From Myrmaecium sp. VS I D KN 1 (taxonomy: Eukaryota > Ascomycota > Dothideomycetes > Valsariales > Valsariaceae), in NCBI GenBank assembly GCA_019775845.1, contig JADQAV010000071.1, positions 1-56,473 on the forward strand: DNA of 56,473 nucleotides, given 5' to 3'. Below, one piece after another: positions 1 to 9,321 of this stretch (the stretch's first letter is position 1; every line of letters starts with the position of its first letter). Both the position numbers and the translations under genes were made by a program. The notes below the pieces were generated by a model. It ran no database searches, was not told the origin of the DNA, and saw only the letters and a program-made list of their open reading frames with translations.

Positions 1-27
1 TTTTTTTTTTTTTTTTTTTTTTTTTTT
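1..27. repeat. Poly(T) tract at the window edge
   Basis: An uninterrupted run of 27 T residues opens the window. It lies in the 3' part of the last RPN7 intron: a GCTAAC branch site follows near 53-58 and a TAG acceptor ends at 77. A run this long is prone to sequencing and assembly length error, so its true length is uncertain. Confidence 0.9.
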
Positions 28-77
28 CCCCTTTCCACACGTGATCCTGTTTCGCTAACGTCTCGTTCGAATGGTAG

Positions 78-270
78 GGATCTCGCGAAGTTCATCGCGG
101 CCGACCGCGTCCCGTGCACGATCGACCGTGTCAAGGGGATCATCGAGACGAACCGGCCGGACGACAAGAACAAGCAGTACGGCGACGTGCTCAAGCAGGG
201 CGATCAGCTCATCACGAAGCTGCAGAAGTACGGCCAGGCCGTTAGGCTTCGGGGGAGCGAGAGGGGTTAA
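78..270 (+). CDS. RPN7: 26S proteasome regulatory subunit RPN7, C-terminal exon (partial)
   Basis: This is the last exon of a gene whose 5' part lies outside the window. It follows a TAG acceptor at 75-77 and encodes about 64 residues, including CTIDRVKGIIETNRPD, QYGDVLKQGDQLITKLQKYG and a terminal AVRLRGSERG before TAA at 268-270. These match the extreme C-terminus of Rpn7/PSMD6, the helical tail after the PCI domain. Rpn7 is a non-catalytic lid subunit of the 19S particle; its PCI domain helps build the lid and its C-terminal helix joins the lid helical bundle. The upstream intron has a CTAAC branch site and a poly(T) tract. The family call is firm; nothing can be said about the N-terminus. 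Confidence 0.88.
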
Positions 271-1864
271 GCGAGGGGACCTGGGGTTGAAGGCGATCCG
301 AGTAATGGTCAGCCATGGAGGCTTGAAGAGAAAACATCATGTACATCGAGAGGTACATCATAGACGAACGAATACGCTGAAGGCGTGAACAGGAAGTGGG
401 ACGAGAATCTCATGTCGACATCAGCATTGCTACCCTTCTCCTTTTTTCCTTGATATTCGCGTGTGATCAACCTGTGGCACGGGACCAGCAGCGATGGAAC
501 GCCAGGGCGTTTGCTCGCAAGATATAGGGCGAATCATCATGCGTGATGCACGTTATGCCTGCTTATTGCCACACATACCCCACGGGGTCAGTGGTAAGCC
601 ACGAATTGCATCCAAGGAGAAGGGGAGGAGCGGAAGCCTTGAAGGTTCAACGACTTGCGCCGCCGCCGCCGCCCCGTGGCCTGTGGCTTGCTTGGGGCTG
701 AGGTGCCACAGCTGCACCTGCACAGCCGGGGAAGATGGGCTCTTGGCTTGGCACCCCCACAAAAGATGGGGCCGGAACCTGACTGTGCCTGGGTGTGTGC
801 CTGGGAAAAAGATGCGACAAATCGCCTTACAAATGCGGCCGAAATCCCGCATTTTCGCCTACCGGACTCAGAGCGTGGAGCTGTACCTTAACTCCCCTTC
901 CCCCTCCCTAGGTAACCAGTCATCGACTCCAATTGCACCCACTCATCATTCACGTCCTTCCTTCACCTCCATATTGCCTCTCCTTCCTCCTTCCTTCCTT
1001 CCTTCCTTCCGTTGGTGCGCTTGGTAACTCAGTGAATATCGGCCGGATCCGGACCTCCCCCACCTATCGTACCTTACCTTCTTGCTCCCGTCGTCCCTGC
1101 TCCTCCCGACTTCGGCTGTTTTCCTGCCTACCTCCGCAAAGAGCAAGCAACACCTAGGTCCATAGCTCCTTCCGTCGCTCACCAGCACAGCAACCGGACC
1201 AGCAGCCGTCATCGATCGCCTTCCATGCCACCACCACCACGCCCCCCTTGCCGGCTCCAATGGCTCTCCCGCCGGCCATTCGACTGTCTCGCCCGGCCTG
1301 CACGTAAGTTCCATGGATTACACTGACATTTCCCCCCCTCCCCCTCCCCCCTCCCTCCTCCCCAATCGTACCCCAGTCGTTCCCCTCTCTCGGCCCTAGG
1401 CACCAACCCTGCAAGCTCCACGAGGGAAGTTTGAAACCGTTGCAAGGCACGGGATCAACCCCGGACCCCTTGGGGTGCTCGTTCCTACTAGTAGGCCTGT
1501 ACGAGCTCGACTGCCTTTTATTTGTCCGCTGCCCGCCGCTACTTTGCACTTGTTCTCTTCTCCTTGTCAATCCTTCCTCCCTGTCCTCTCTCGTGCTCTC
1601 CTCCCAACGGCTAGCTCCGAGTCACTTTCATCCCCGACCTCTCCGGCATTGGCATTGACTCACTTACTCCTCCCACTTTTGCTTACCTACCCTCCCACAC
1701 CGCCACTGCTGTCTCACCTTCCGTTGCTTGGCACCTCTCCTCCTCTGGCGGAGGACGAAGCGGACTGACTCACGTTCGTGAAGAAGAGCTCATACTAAAG
1801 TCGGCCTGTTCTCATTCCAGATTCCTGCCGACATCGACCGGCCACCACGACCACCACCACCACC
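271..1864. other. Spacer: RPN7 3' flank and ALT promoter/5' leader
   Basis: No coding sequence is supported. The distal part is pyrimidine-rich (a CTTCC run near 988-1010 and C-rich blocks near 1333-1370), typical of fungal promoters and leaders. A possible 5'-UTR intron runs from GTAAGT at 1304 to CAG at 1820, with CTGAC near 1764, ending 44 nt before the alanine aminotransferase ATG. That intron is inference from splice-site strings only. Confidence 0.5.
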
Positions 1865-3492
1865 ATGCTCAGCACCCTCACCCGCATCGACTCCGCCCAA
1901 AGCCGTAACTTCTCTGCCAAGGCGCGGCGGCAGAGTCTCAGCATCCACAACATCAACCCCAACGTCAAGGAGGCCAAGTATGCCGTGCGGGGCGGCCTCG
2001 CCGTCCGCGCGGAGGAGTACCGGGCCATGCTCGCGAGCGGCAAGGGCGACCACCTGCCCTTCGACAACGTCATCTTCGCCAACATCGGCAACCCCCAGCA
2101 GCTGGATCAGAAGCCCATCACCTTCTTCCGACAGGTCCTGAGCTTACTGGAGAACCCGCTGCTCCTGGAGCAGGAAGACGTGCTGGTGAATCACCTGGGG
2201 TATAAGCCGGACGTGATCGAACGGGCGAAGACGCTGCTCGCCGATGTGCAGAGCGTCGGTGCGTATAGTCAGAGCATGGGCGCGCCGTCAATACGACAGA
2301 GCATCGCCAACTTCATCGAGGGTGAGTTTTCTGTCTGCGGTCTCGGATGAGCCGGAACTGACCACAGGACACCAGAACGAGATGGCTTCCCGGCCGACCC
2401 GAACCAGATCTACCTCAGCGCGGGCGCTTCCGGCGGCGTTAGCACGCTGCTCAACATTATCTGCGCGAAGCCGGATACGGGCGTGCTTGTGCCCATCCCG
2501 CAGTATCCCCTGTACACCGCCACACTCTCCCTGCTGAATGCCCGATGCGTGCCGTACTACCTGGACGAGCACATCGGCTGGGGCACCAACATGGATGACA
2601 TCCGGGCCTCGCACAAGAAGGCCAAGGCCGACGGCACGGACGTGCGCGCCATCGTCATCATCAACCCGGGCAACCCGACCGGCTCGAGCCTGACGGAGGA
2701 CGAGGTCAAGGAGGTGATCGACTTCGCGGCGCGGGAGGAGCTGGTCATCCTGGCCGACGAGGTCTACCAGACCAACGTGTTCGAGGGCACGTTCCACTCG
2801 TTCAAGAAATCGCTGCGGGAGATGCAGCGGCAGACGCCGCGGACGTACGACGACGTCGAGCTGGCCTCGCTGCACTCGGTCTCCAAGGGCGTGATCGGCG
2901 AGTGCGGCCACCGGGGCGGCTACTTCGAGCTCGTCGGCTTCGACCCCGCCGTCGCGGCGGAGATCTACAAGTACATCAGCATCCAGCTCTGCCCGCCCGT
3001 CATCGGCCAGTGCATCGTCGAGCTGATGGTGAACCCGCCGAAGCCGGGCGACCCGAGCCACGCGCTCTACCAGCAGGAGACGGACGGCATCTACAACGGC
3101 CTGAAGGAGCGCGCCCTCGCGCTGTACGACGCGTTCAAGCACATGGAGGGGGTGGATTGTCAGACTCCCGCCGTACGTTTTTGTCCCTCCCTCTCATCCT
3201 CGATGATCAACCATCCGCTAACCCCGCTCCCCCTCAGGGCGCCATGTACCTCTTCCCCACCATCCACCTGCCGCCGAAAGCCATCGAGGCCGCTCGGGCG
3301 GAAGGGCGCCAGCCGGATGAGTTCTACGCCTTCCGCCTGCTGGACGCGACGGGCGTCTGCGTCGTGCCCGGGTCCGGCTTCGGCCAACGCGAGGGCACGC
3401 TGCATTTCCGGACCACCTTCTTGGCCCCCGGGACGGAGTGGGTGGGTCGGATCGTGAAGTTTCATAATGAGTTTATGAGGGAGTTTAAGTAA
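1865..3492 (+). CDS. ALT1: Alanine aminotransferase (glutamate-pyruvate transaminase)
   Basis: Three exons, 1865-2321, 2376-3172 and 3238-3492, join in phase to give 502 residues, the usual length for fungal ALT. Introns use GTGAGT/CAG with CTGAC, and GTACGT/CAG with CTAAC. The product is a PLP-dependent class I aminotransferase converting alanine and 2-oxoglutarate to pyruvate and glutamate. The PLP-binding lysine sits in HSVSKG (about K323), after the NPGNPTG loop and ADEVYQ; a GSGFGQREG stretch near the C-terminus is family-typical. The N-terminus (MLSTLTRIDSAQSRNFSAKA) is basic and hydroxylated with few acidic residues, which may mean mitochondrial import, but is short for a clear presequence. 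The ATG lies in a good context (CACCATG). The gene converges on its downstream neighbour. Confidence 0.93.
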
Positions 3493-4537
3493 GCTGGCGG
3501 TGGTGGTGGTGGTGTGTGTTTTGTTTTCTACTCGTCGGGCCTCGCTCGCTACGCTCGCTGAGGGGAGGAGGGTGGGATCTCTTGTCTTTTTCCTTCGATT
3601 TGAGGGGATGGGTTTGTTGCACCGATTTTTTTTCAGTCTGGGACGGCTCACTACTCCTGCCTTATTTTTCTATATGTGGTGGCTTTTTATATCTTTCTAC
3701 CAGGCGGGAAATGTCCTGTTTCGTCGTACGGGTTTTTGCATGGGTTGATCCGGACCCGGAAGCGGATGGGGATGGGGATTCAAAATGTGTTCGTATCGTG
3801 CGAGAGAAAAGTCAAGGAAAAAATAAATTGGCATCGCTGTGATGGATAATATATCGTTGCCCCTGCCTTTTTGCCCGTGGATGGTTGAGCGTGCTGGGGG
3901 GGTGGGGTGGGATGTGTGAGGTGTGGTTGGGAGGTGTGGGATGAGCCGAGGTCGCTATGCATGCATGCATGCAAGGCTGAAAAGAGGGGAAAGGCGAAAG
4001 GCATTGCGGAGGCGAGAAAGCGGGGGAGCGGGAGCGAGGGAGCGGATAGGTAGTAGTAGTGGAGAGCGAATGCAAACGTGGCGGGGCGCGGTCTTTTATT
4101 CCCGTCGTGTCTGTGGGTGGGTGGGTGGTGGTGGTGGCGTGAGAATCCTTCTTTTTTTCTTGTGTGTTCCTCACGGGTGCGATGGTTTGGTACCTAGGCG
4201 TTGGTTGGCACGGGTGCATGGGCAAGATGGCGGAGCGGGAGAGGCGGAAGCGGAAGGGCGGAAGGGAGCGGAACGGGTGGGATGCCTGATTTGTTTAGGC
4301 TACATATGTATGCCTGAGGGCTAAGGCATAAACTCTCATGCCTCTGGCATCAAGTTCCTTCCCTCTGGCATCGATATATGTAATTTACAGATTGAACATG
4401 ATAGGGGATGTGCAAACACCTTTCCCTCTCCTTTCTCCTATTGCATATCCTCTCCTTCCTTTCGCCATCCCTGTCCTATCACGCGATTCCACAGTCACAG
4501 CTCATCTCTTGCAGGTTCACCAACAACCGTAGGAACA
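3493..4537. other. Long convergent spacer with simple repeats
   Basis: This lies between two convergent 3' ends. It holds a GGT/GTG run just after the ALT stop (about 3497-3515), a (TGCA)4-type repeat at about 3958-3973, purine-rich sequence at 3975-4060 and a GTGG run near 4110-4135. No convincing gene is seen on either strand. Confidence 0.5.
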
Positions 4538-5218
4538 CTAATAGTAAAACCCCGCCGCCTCCCGATCGGCCAGCAACATCGCGTAGGCTGCGCGGCTCCA
4601 GATGCCGACGTCCTTCTGTTCTCCTTCGATCTTGTCGTCGTGCTTCATCGCGTTGTCTTCCTCGTTTTCCTCCTTGTCATTGTCGGTCTGGGCACGAGAA
4701 CCATCCTCCTGCCCCTCAACCAGCGACGTCAGGACGACCTTCAGGACCGCCTGCGGCTGCGCCTGCGCCATCATCACCTCCTCCTCCGTGGCGTGCTGCG
4801 AGTGCAGGGATGCGCTTCCGTCGCCTTCATCCTCGTCGGTCTTCTTTCCTTCATCCATCGAGAGTCCTTGCGTAAGCGCGCCGTGCGTCAGCGACACCGA
4901 CGATGAACATGGTGACGTCGCCGGCGTATCCTCGCCGCCCTTGTCGCCGTCGGCGGCGCTCGAGATGCGGGAGCAAGAAGTGGATGAAGAAAATGTGCCG
5001 CGCTGATTGGCCTCGAGGGTGGGTTTCGCTTCCTCCTTGATGACGGCGAGGCCGCTGGCGAACTGGTTGTAGATGGGCAGCGTGAGGGTCGGTTTGCGGC
5101 GGAGCTTGTTGGCCGTGGCCGTGGTCGTGAATGCGTTCGGTTTGCTCTTTTTCTGGGGGAGCAACGTCGCGAGACGGGTGGAGAGGAAGCGTTTCGGTTT
5201 GGGATTGGGAGGGTGCAT
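4538..5218 (-). CDS. Hypothetical protein, acidic, basic N-terminus
   Basis: A single open frame of 226 residues starts at an ATG at 5218. I do not recognise the family. The first 45 residues are basic and proline/threonine-rich (MHPPNPKPKRFLSTRLATLL) and could be a nuclear or mitochondrial targeting region. The middle is Ser/Thr-rich, and residues about 120-210 are strongly acidic and low in hydrophobics. The last stretch, WSRAAYAMLLADREAAGFYY, looks ordered and is the part most likely to be conserved. No membrane segment or catalytic motif is visible. The frame is long and uninterrupted on the strand opposite ALT, and 5' flank is available upstream, so a real gene is more likely than not. 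A disordered nuclear or regulatory protein is a guess. Confidence 0.6.
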   Translation of the reverse strand: MHPPNPKPKRFLSTRLATLLPQKKSKPNAFTTTATANKLRRKPTLTLPIYNQFASGLAVIKEEAKPTLEANQRGTFSSSTSCSRISSAADGDKGGEDTPATSPCSSSVSLTHGALTQGLSMDEGKKTDEDEGDGSASLHSQHATEEEVMMAQAQPQAVLKVVLTSLVEGQEDGSRAQTDNDKEENEEDNAMKHDDKIEGEQKDVGIWSRAAYAMLLADREAAGFYY

Positions 5219-5693
5219 GGTGAGTGCGAAGGGAGGTGAGGCGGTGTGAATGGGTGAGTTCTCTTTTTTCTGTTTTGCTTTTCTCGATCTGCGTTTGCCT
5301 TTGACGGAGGTAGTGCGAAGCGGTGCGAATGACTTTCTATGACTGAGTATTCGCGCAGGCGGTGTGGACGGTGTGCTGCAGTGCTTTGCCTGCTTCTGCG
5401 GGATCGAACCGTTCGAAACGATTGGCTGTTTGCTCAGTGCGAGCTGTTTTGTAAAACAGAGACGGAGACAGAAAAAGAGAAGGGAGGGAGGGCGTGGAGG
5501 TTAGGTTCTACGTCTTCAACAGTCGGCTAGGTAGCTTTATACGTTGGGCGTGAGTCTCCGTTTGCTTTCGTGCGTCGGGCATTGCTGCATGTCATGTGCG
5601 TAACGGGTTCCTTGGAACTGAGTTTAACACGTTACAAAGCCAAAGTAACTTAGATATTACAAACTGAACTGTGAAAGGCCCCTTGCGACAGCT
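5219..5693. other. Upstream region of the acidic protein gene
   Basis: Contains the presumed promoter of the minus-strand gene at 4538-5218. The part from about 5540 is more AT-rich than the genes. No RNA gene is recognised. Confidence 0.4.
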
Positions 5694-6105
5694 TTACCTC
5701 ATAACACGTGTACGGTCGTTTTTCGCTATAGGATGGTGTTTCTCTGCTTGAGGGTAGCTGTGATGTCTGCAGGGAAGACTCAGCATTCACATTTCTCTCT
5801 TTTCACGTACCGTAGGCATAACCTAATCTGATAACACCTTTTTACTTCGCCTCTCTTGTTGAGGCCGTCTATCACTCGAACGGCGACCACGTCCGCGTTT
5901 TTAAGGACGATCGTCACAATATCCGTCACACAGAAAGGAGCCTCCCAACTACGGATGACATCACCGCACTTCACCGTCGGCAGCGTTGGAAAAGCCTCTT
6001 GAACATATACTCGTTCCTCTTGCGTGACCACCACCGATGAAAATAGGACGTCTTGTCAAGCTCACCGTCGGAGCGCGACGGAGAATCGGGAACTTCGCTT
6101 GACAT
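5694..6105 (-). CDS. Possible small three-exon gene, 106 residues, unknown function
   Basis: Three exons on the minus strand, 6066-6105, 5811-6018 and 5694-5766, join in perfect phase (phases 1 and 2) to a 106-residue product. Intron 1 is 47 nt (GTGAGC to AAG); intron 2 is 44 nt (GTACGT to CAG) with a GCTGAG branch-like site. The product starts MSSEVPDSPSRSDEERVYVQ and contains VKCGDVIRSWEAPFC and VLKNADVVAVRVIDGLNKRG. It then ends with a basic, histidine-rich tail. The middle exon has protein-like composition with four to six cysteines and alternating beta-like hydrophobics; no signal peptide is seen. I do not recognise it. It could be a lineage-specific small protein, a remnant of a larger gene, or chance. 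The first acceptor and the short introns are the weak points. Confidence 0.35.
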
Positions 6106-6561
6106 ATCCCTCTCTTGCCGACTGCAGTCACAAGACTTCCACGCATACATGCAATGTCCCGGCGAACTCGGTTGGTGGGCTTCTCGTCTGGTTGCACACG
6201 ATTCATACTGTATGCATGTATGCATACATATAAACGTGTACCTGAGATGAGATGAAGCATTCAGACGACCGCACAGGTAAAGCTGCAAGGGAGAGACAAG
6301 CCAAATCTTTTCATTGGGCGCACCTTGTGACTTTTTATCCAGACGGTGGGGGGCAAAGAGGAAGGAGAGGAGAAGAGAAGAATAGAGGAATGAGAGAGCG
6401 GTTTTAGGCCGCATTATGACGTGTTGATCAGAACAAGAGAGGCTAAATGGAAGGGACAGATGAAGGAGGGGAGAACAGCACAATCAGAATACGGCTGGAT
6501 CTACTTACCTTCAAGTGAGAGACAGGGGGAAGGGGAGTCACACTCCCTTCCCACGATAACC
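6106..6561. other. Spacer downstream of the AIM9-like gene
   Basis: Holds the 3' flank of the AIM9-like gene and a short ATGCATGTATGCAT-type repeat at about 6210-6228. A purine-rich block lies at 6345-6400. No further gene is supported. Confidence 0.4.
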
Positions 6562-8480
6562 TCACCGCAATTCTTCCACCCAGCAGGTCATCCTCTCAAA
6601 TTCATCCCGCTCCTCCCCATCCAACGCCGCTAAACCATGCACACGCAGCTCTTTGAACGCCTCCACGGCCCCGTCGTACGTCTCATGCGTTGCGTACCCC
6701 TCATCCGTCACCACGCCGCGCAGGGAAGCCCACAGTTCCTGGCTGCGGTTGAATGTGTCCGCTTCCTTCTGGTGCTTCTGTATCTCGTCAGCGGAGAAGT
6801 GAAACGGGCATGGTGCATCGGAGCCGAAGTGCTCCCATTCTCTACATCAATAATATTGTTAGCGCCACGACGACCTCATGTCTCCGTTTCTCAGGGAAAG
6901 AAATCTGACCCTACCTTTCAACTATGATCAAGCAATGCTGAAGCGGGTAAAGGCAGTTGTCCCAGGTCGAGCCGGCAAAAGCCTCGAGCTGTTTGAGTGT
7001 CTGTCCGTGCGGGTAACGCATCATCTTGTGCATCAACGGATTCGTCGTCGCGGTTTGGGCCTCATACGTGTGGATGAGGATGGACTGAGAGACTTGGTAC
7101 CGGAGCTGATCCTTCGTAGCCTCGTCCAGTTCTTTGAAGTTGTCCGGAAGCTTCATCAGCATATCCACGCCGTAATCTAGCAATGAGGGAGGGCTCGCTC
7201 CGATGAAGACAGGAGTGGTCCATGCACCCTGCCAGTCGATGATGCTGGAGATGCAGCCTTGGTCATCGACGTAGATATTGCCCGCGTGGAAGTCCGGGTG
7301 CCAGAGCCGCGCTGAGCACAGTGACGGGTCTCTCGGCACAACGAGTGAAATCGCGGCAAGAAACTTCTCCAGGGCAGCAACGTGCGCTTCGGGAGAGTGC
7401 TGGTCAGAGGAAGTGTATTGCCATGGATGCTGGATCGACTTGTTAGGATCGGCGTGCTGTCGGATCCAGTCCATCTCGCGGCGAGCGAGGGACTCAAGAT
7501 ACTGCACCGCGGACGCCCCTGTCATGCCCATGAGCTCGAAAACAAAGAGGTGTGAGGGATACTAAAGCTCACAGGGGCCGTGATACTGATGCATGTCCTT
7601 CCGTTCCTTCTCCCAGAATTTCCTCCGAACGATAGGTCCAACGCAAAACCGCGAGCGGATGGATTCGGTGAGACGCTGTAAGTCGTTACCCTCCTCGACC
7701 ACGACGGTAGCCGGCTTGCAGCCCGGGACGGTGCCATCGTTGAAGTATAGTGAGCCGATCCTGCGGGTAATCGGCCTGTTATGAACAGAAAATTCTCAAG
7801 GACATGGAACGACAGCAAAGTGGATATAAGAAGGAGAGACAGGAGAAGACTATGAGAAAGTGAATGGAATGATTATACTTATTGAAAGAGATCGAAAGCA
7901 TCTTCCGCTCCACCTCGACAATATTGCGGATCACATCACATTTCGCCCGCAACGAGAGCGTCTGCCACACTTCATGAAGCCGCCTACCTCGCGCTTCTTC
8001 CATGATGATATACTCAGCCCCGACAGGGTTCTGATCCGTCGCGCTCCACGACAGCACCTTGGGGACCGGCACGCCGAGCACATCCCTCGCGAACTCCATC
8101 GTGGCCACCTCCGACGCCGTGGTCAGCGTCGGCGGGCCCGCGCGCGGGTGCGGGATCTTCGCGACGACGCTCCGGTCGTCGTCCATCACCAGCCGGAACG
8201 CCTTGTTGTCGTTGCCCTCCCCGATCTTCTCCAGGGACGCGCACCGCGACGCGCCCACCGCCCGACACGCCGCGCGCTGGAGGCCGGGGACGTCGAACCG
8301 TCGGGACCGGGCCGCCAGCTGTTCGGCCTCGTTCCAGAGCCAGCGGCCGCTCGTGTAGCGGAACAGGGGACTGGTCGTGTCCCCCGGGTCCGGGATCGAC
8401 GTCGAATGCCCGCGTCGACCGACGGAGGCGGAACGTGAAAGGGACGCAGCGGCCCTTGAGAACGATCTTCGGCGAAACAT
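6562..8480 (-). CDS. AIM9-like mitochondrial APH/kinase-fold protein
   Basis: Four exons on the minus strand, 7879-8480, 7573-7775, 6915-7518 and 6562-6841, join in phase to 562 residues. The N-terminus is a strong mitochondrial presequence candidate (MFRRRSFSRAAASLSRSASV: Arg/Ser-rich, no acidic residues). The body is an aminoglycoside-phosphotransferase/choline-kinase fold. It shows the N-lobe stretch EKIGEGNDNKAFRLVM with VVAKIP, the catalytic loop HPDFHAGN (H342, D344, N349) and the metal-binding D363 in SIIDWQ. This arrangement matches fungal proteins related to yeast Aim9, a mitochondrial protein of unknown substrate whose loss affects mitochondrial inheritance. All phosphotransfer residues that I can place are present, so activity is plausible but the substrate is unknown. 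A 5S rRNA gene on the same strand lies about 720 bp upstream. Confidence 0.85.
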
Positions 8481-9202
8481 CGTCGCTCACCAATAGCGGA
8501 ACAGGAAGCGTTGTGAGTTAAAGGCTGAGACCGTGACGACCACGACGTTGGGGGATCCTCGACGTCCAGTGGACCAACCACATCGACGACGATGTTTCAG
8601 CAAGCCGAGTCATGCGGCCATCCGCATTCTGCAACCGATCCTTGTTTCACCTCTGCGGCCGGAACCGGGTCCGATGGGGGACGGACACGGAATCAAAGGA
8701 CTCGCTTGGACAGGGAAGGCATCAGGTGCTGCTGGGCCTCTGACGTGCAGAGTGCCGGGAGATGAACCCCTTATAAACCAGGCAACGAATCAGCGCTCGA
8801 CGACGGGAATTCAGCCTTGTAGCCTAAGGCAGGCAAGGCTCCGACAGCTGCGGAGGGCAAATATCAGGGACCGTGGGCTTTCGGCTACTGACACCAGCCG
8901 TCGAGCGCATATCAATAGGTACTTCTTGAGGTTCCGCAGGGAGATCAAGGGAGCTGTCATGACGAGAGGGGACGAGGGAGGACATAATAAATAAGGGGGA
9001 GAGAGAGATTGCGAACTGCAGCGCGGTAGGCGGCGATCACAGTCTCCGCTACAGGAACTCGTCCGTCGATCGGACGGTGCTCCGTCCCTACGACTTCTGA
9101 TATTTCTCACCCCGGGGCTCCAAAAATGCGGTGACTTCCTTCCACTGGCGCGAAAGAAGGGGCAAAGAAAGAAGAGAAATGGAAAAAAAAAAAACACCAA
9201 AA
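8481..9202. other. Upstream region of the AIM9-like gene
   Basis: Presumed promoter of the minus-strand AIM9-like gene. A TTTATAAG-type TATA string on the minus strand lies near 8768-8776, about 290 bp before the ATG. A 13-nt A-run at about 9183-9195 belongs to the terminator side of the 5S rRNA gene. Nothing else is recognised. Confidence 0.4.
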
Positions 9203-9321
9203 ACATACAGCAGCAGGGATTCGCTAATGGTCACCCACTTAACTACTAATCTGCCGGTAGGCTGCTTAACTTTGGAAGAGCAGACGGGGTTCCGTGTTCT
9301 CAGCCTCCTATGGCCGTATGT
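9203..9321 (-). rRNA. 5S ribosomal RNA gene (dispersed, possibly variant)
   Basis: Read on the minus strand, 119 nt begin ACATACGGCCATAGG and end CCCTGCTGCTGTATGT. The two ends pair as the helix I of 5S rRNA, with nine pairs including one G-U. The internal promoter parts GTTAAGC, TTAGTAGTT and GTGGGTGACC, then AGCGAATCCC, are all present. A T-rich pol III terminator follows on the minus strand. Single dispersed 5S genes are normal in filamentous ascomycetes. Two dinucleotides look like transitions from the commoner fungal form (TTAAGTGGG where TTGGGTGGG is usual, CCATTAGC where CCACCAGC is usual), so this copy could be a diverged or pseudogene copy. Confidence 0.85.

Noticed and set aside
2288-3142. 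A long minus-strand frame opposite alanine aminotransferase
   Set aside because: It is the antisense shadow of a GC-rich gene, with low-complexity Val/Arg/Asp composition.
5400-5432. Two B-box-like strings (GGTTCGATCC on minus, GTTCGAAAC on plus)
   Set aside because: T-arm and acceptor stems do not pair on either strand, so no tRNA is called.
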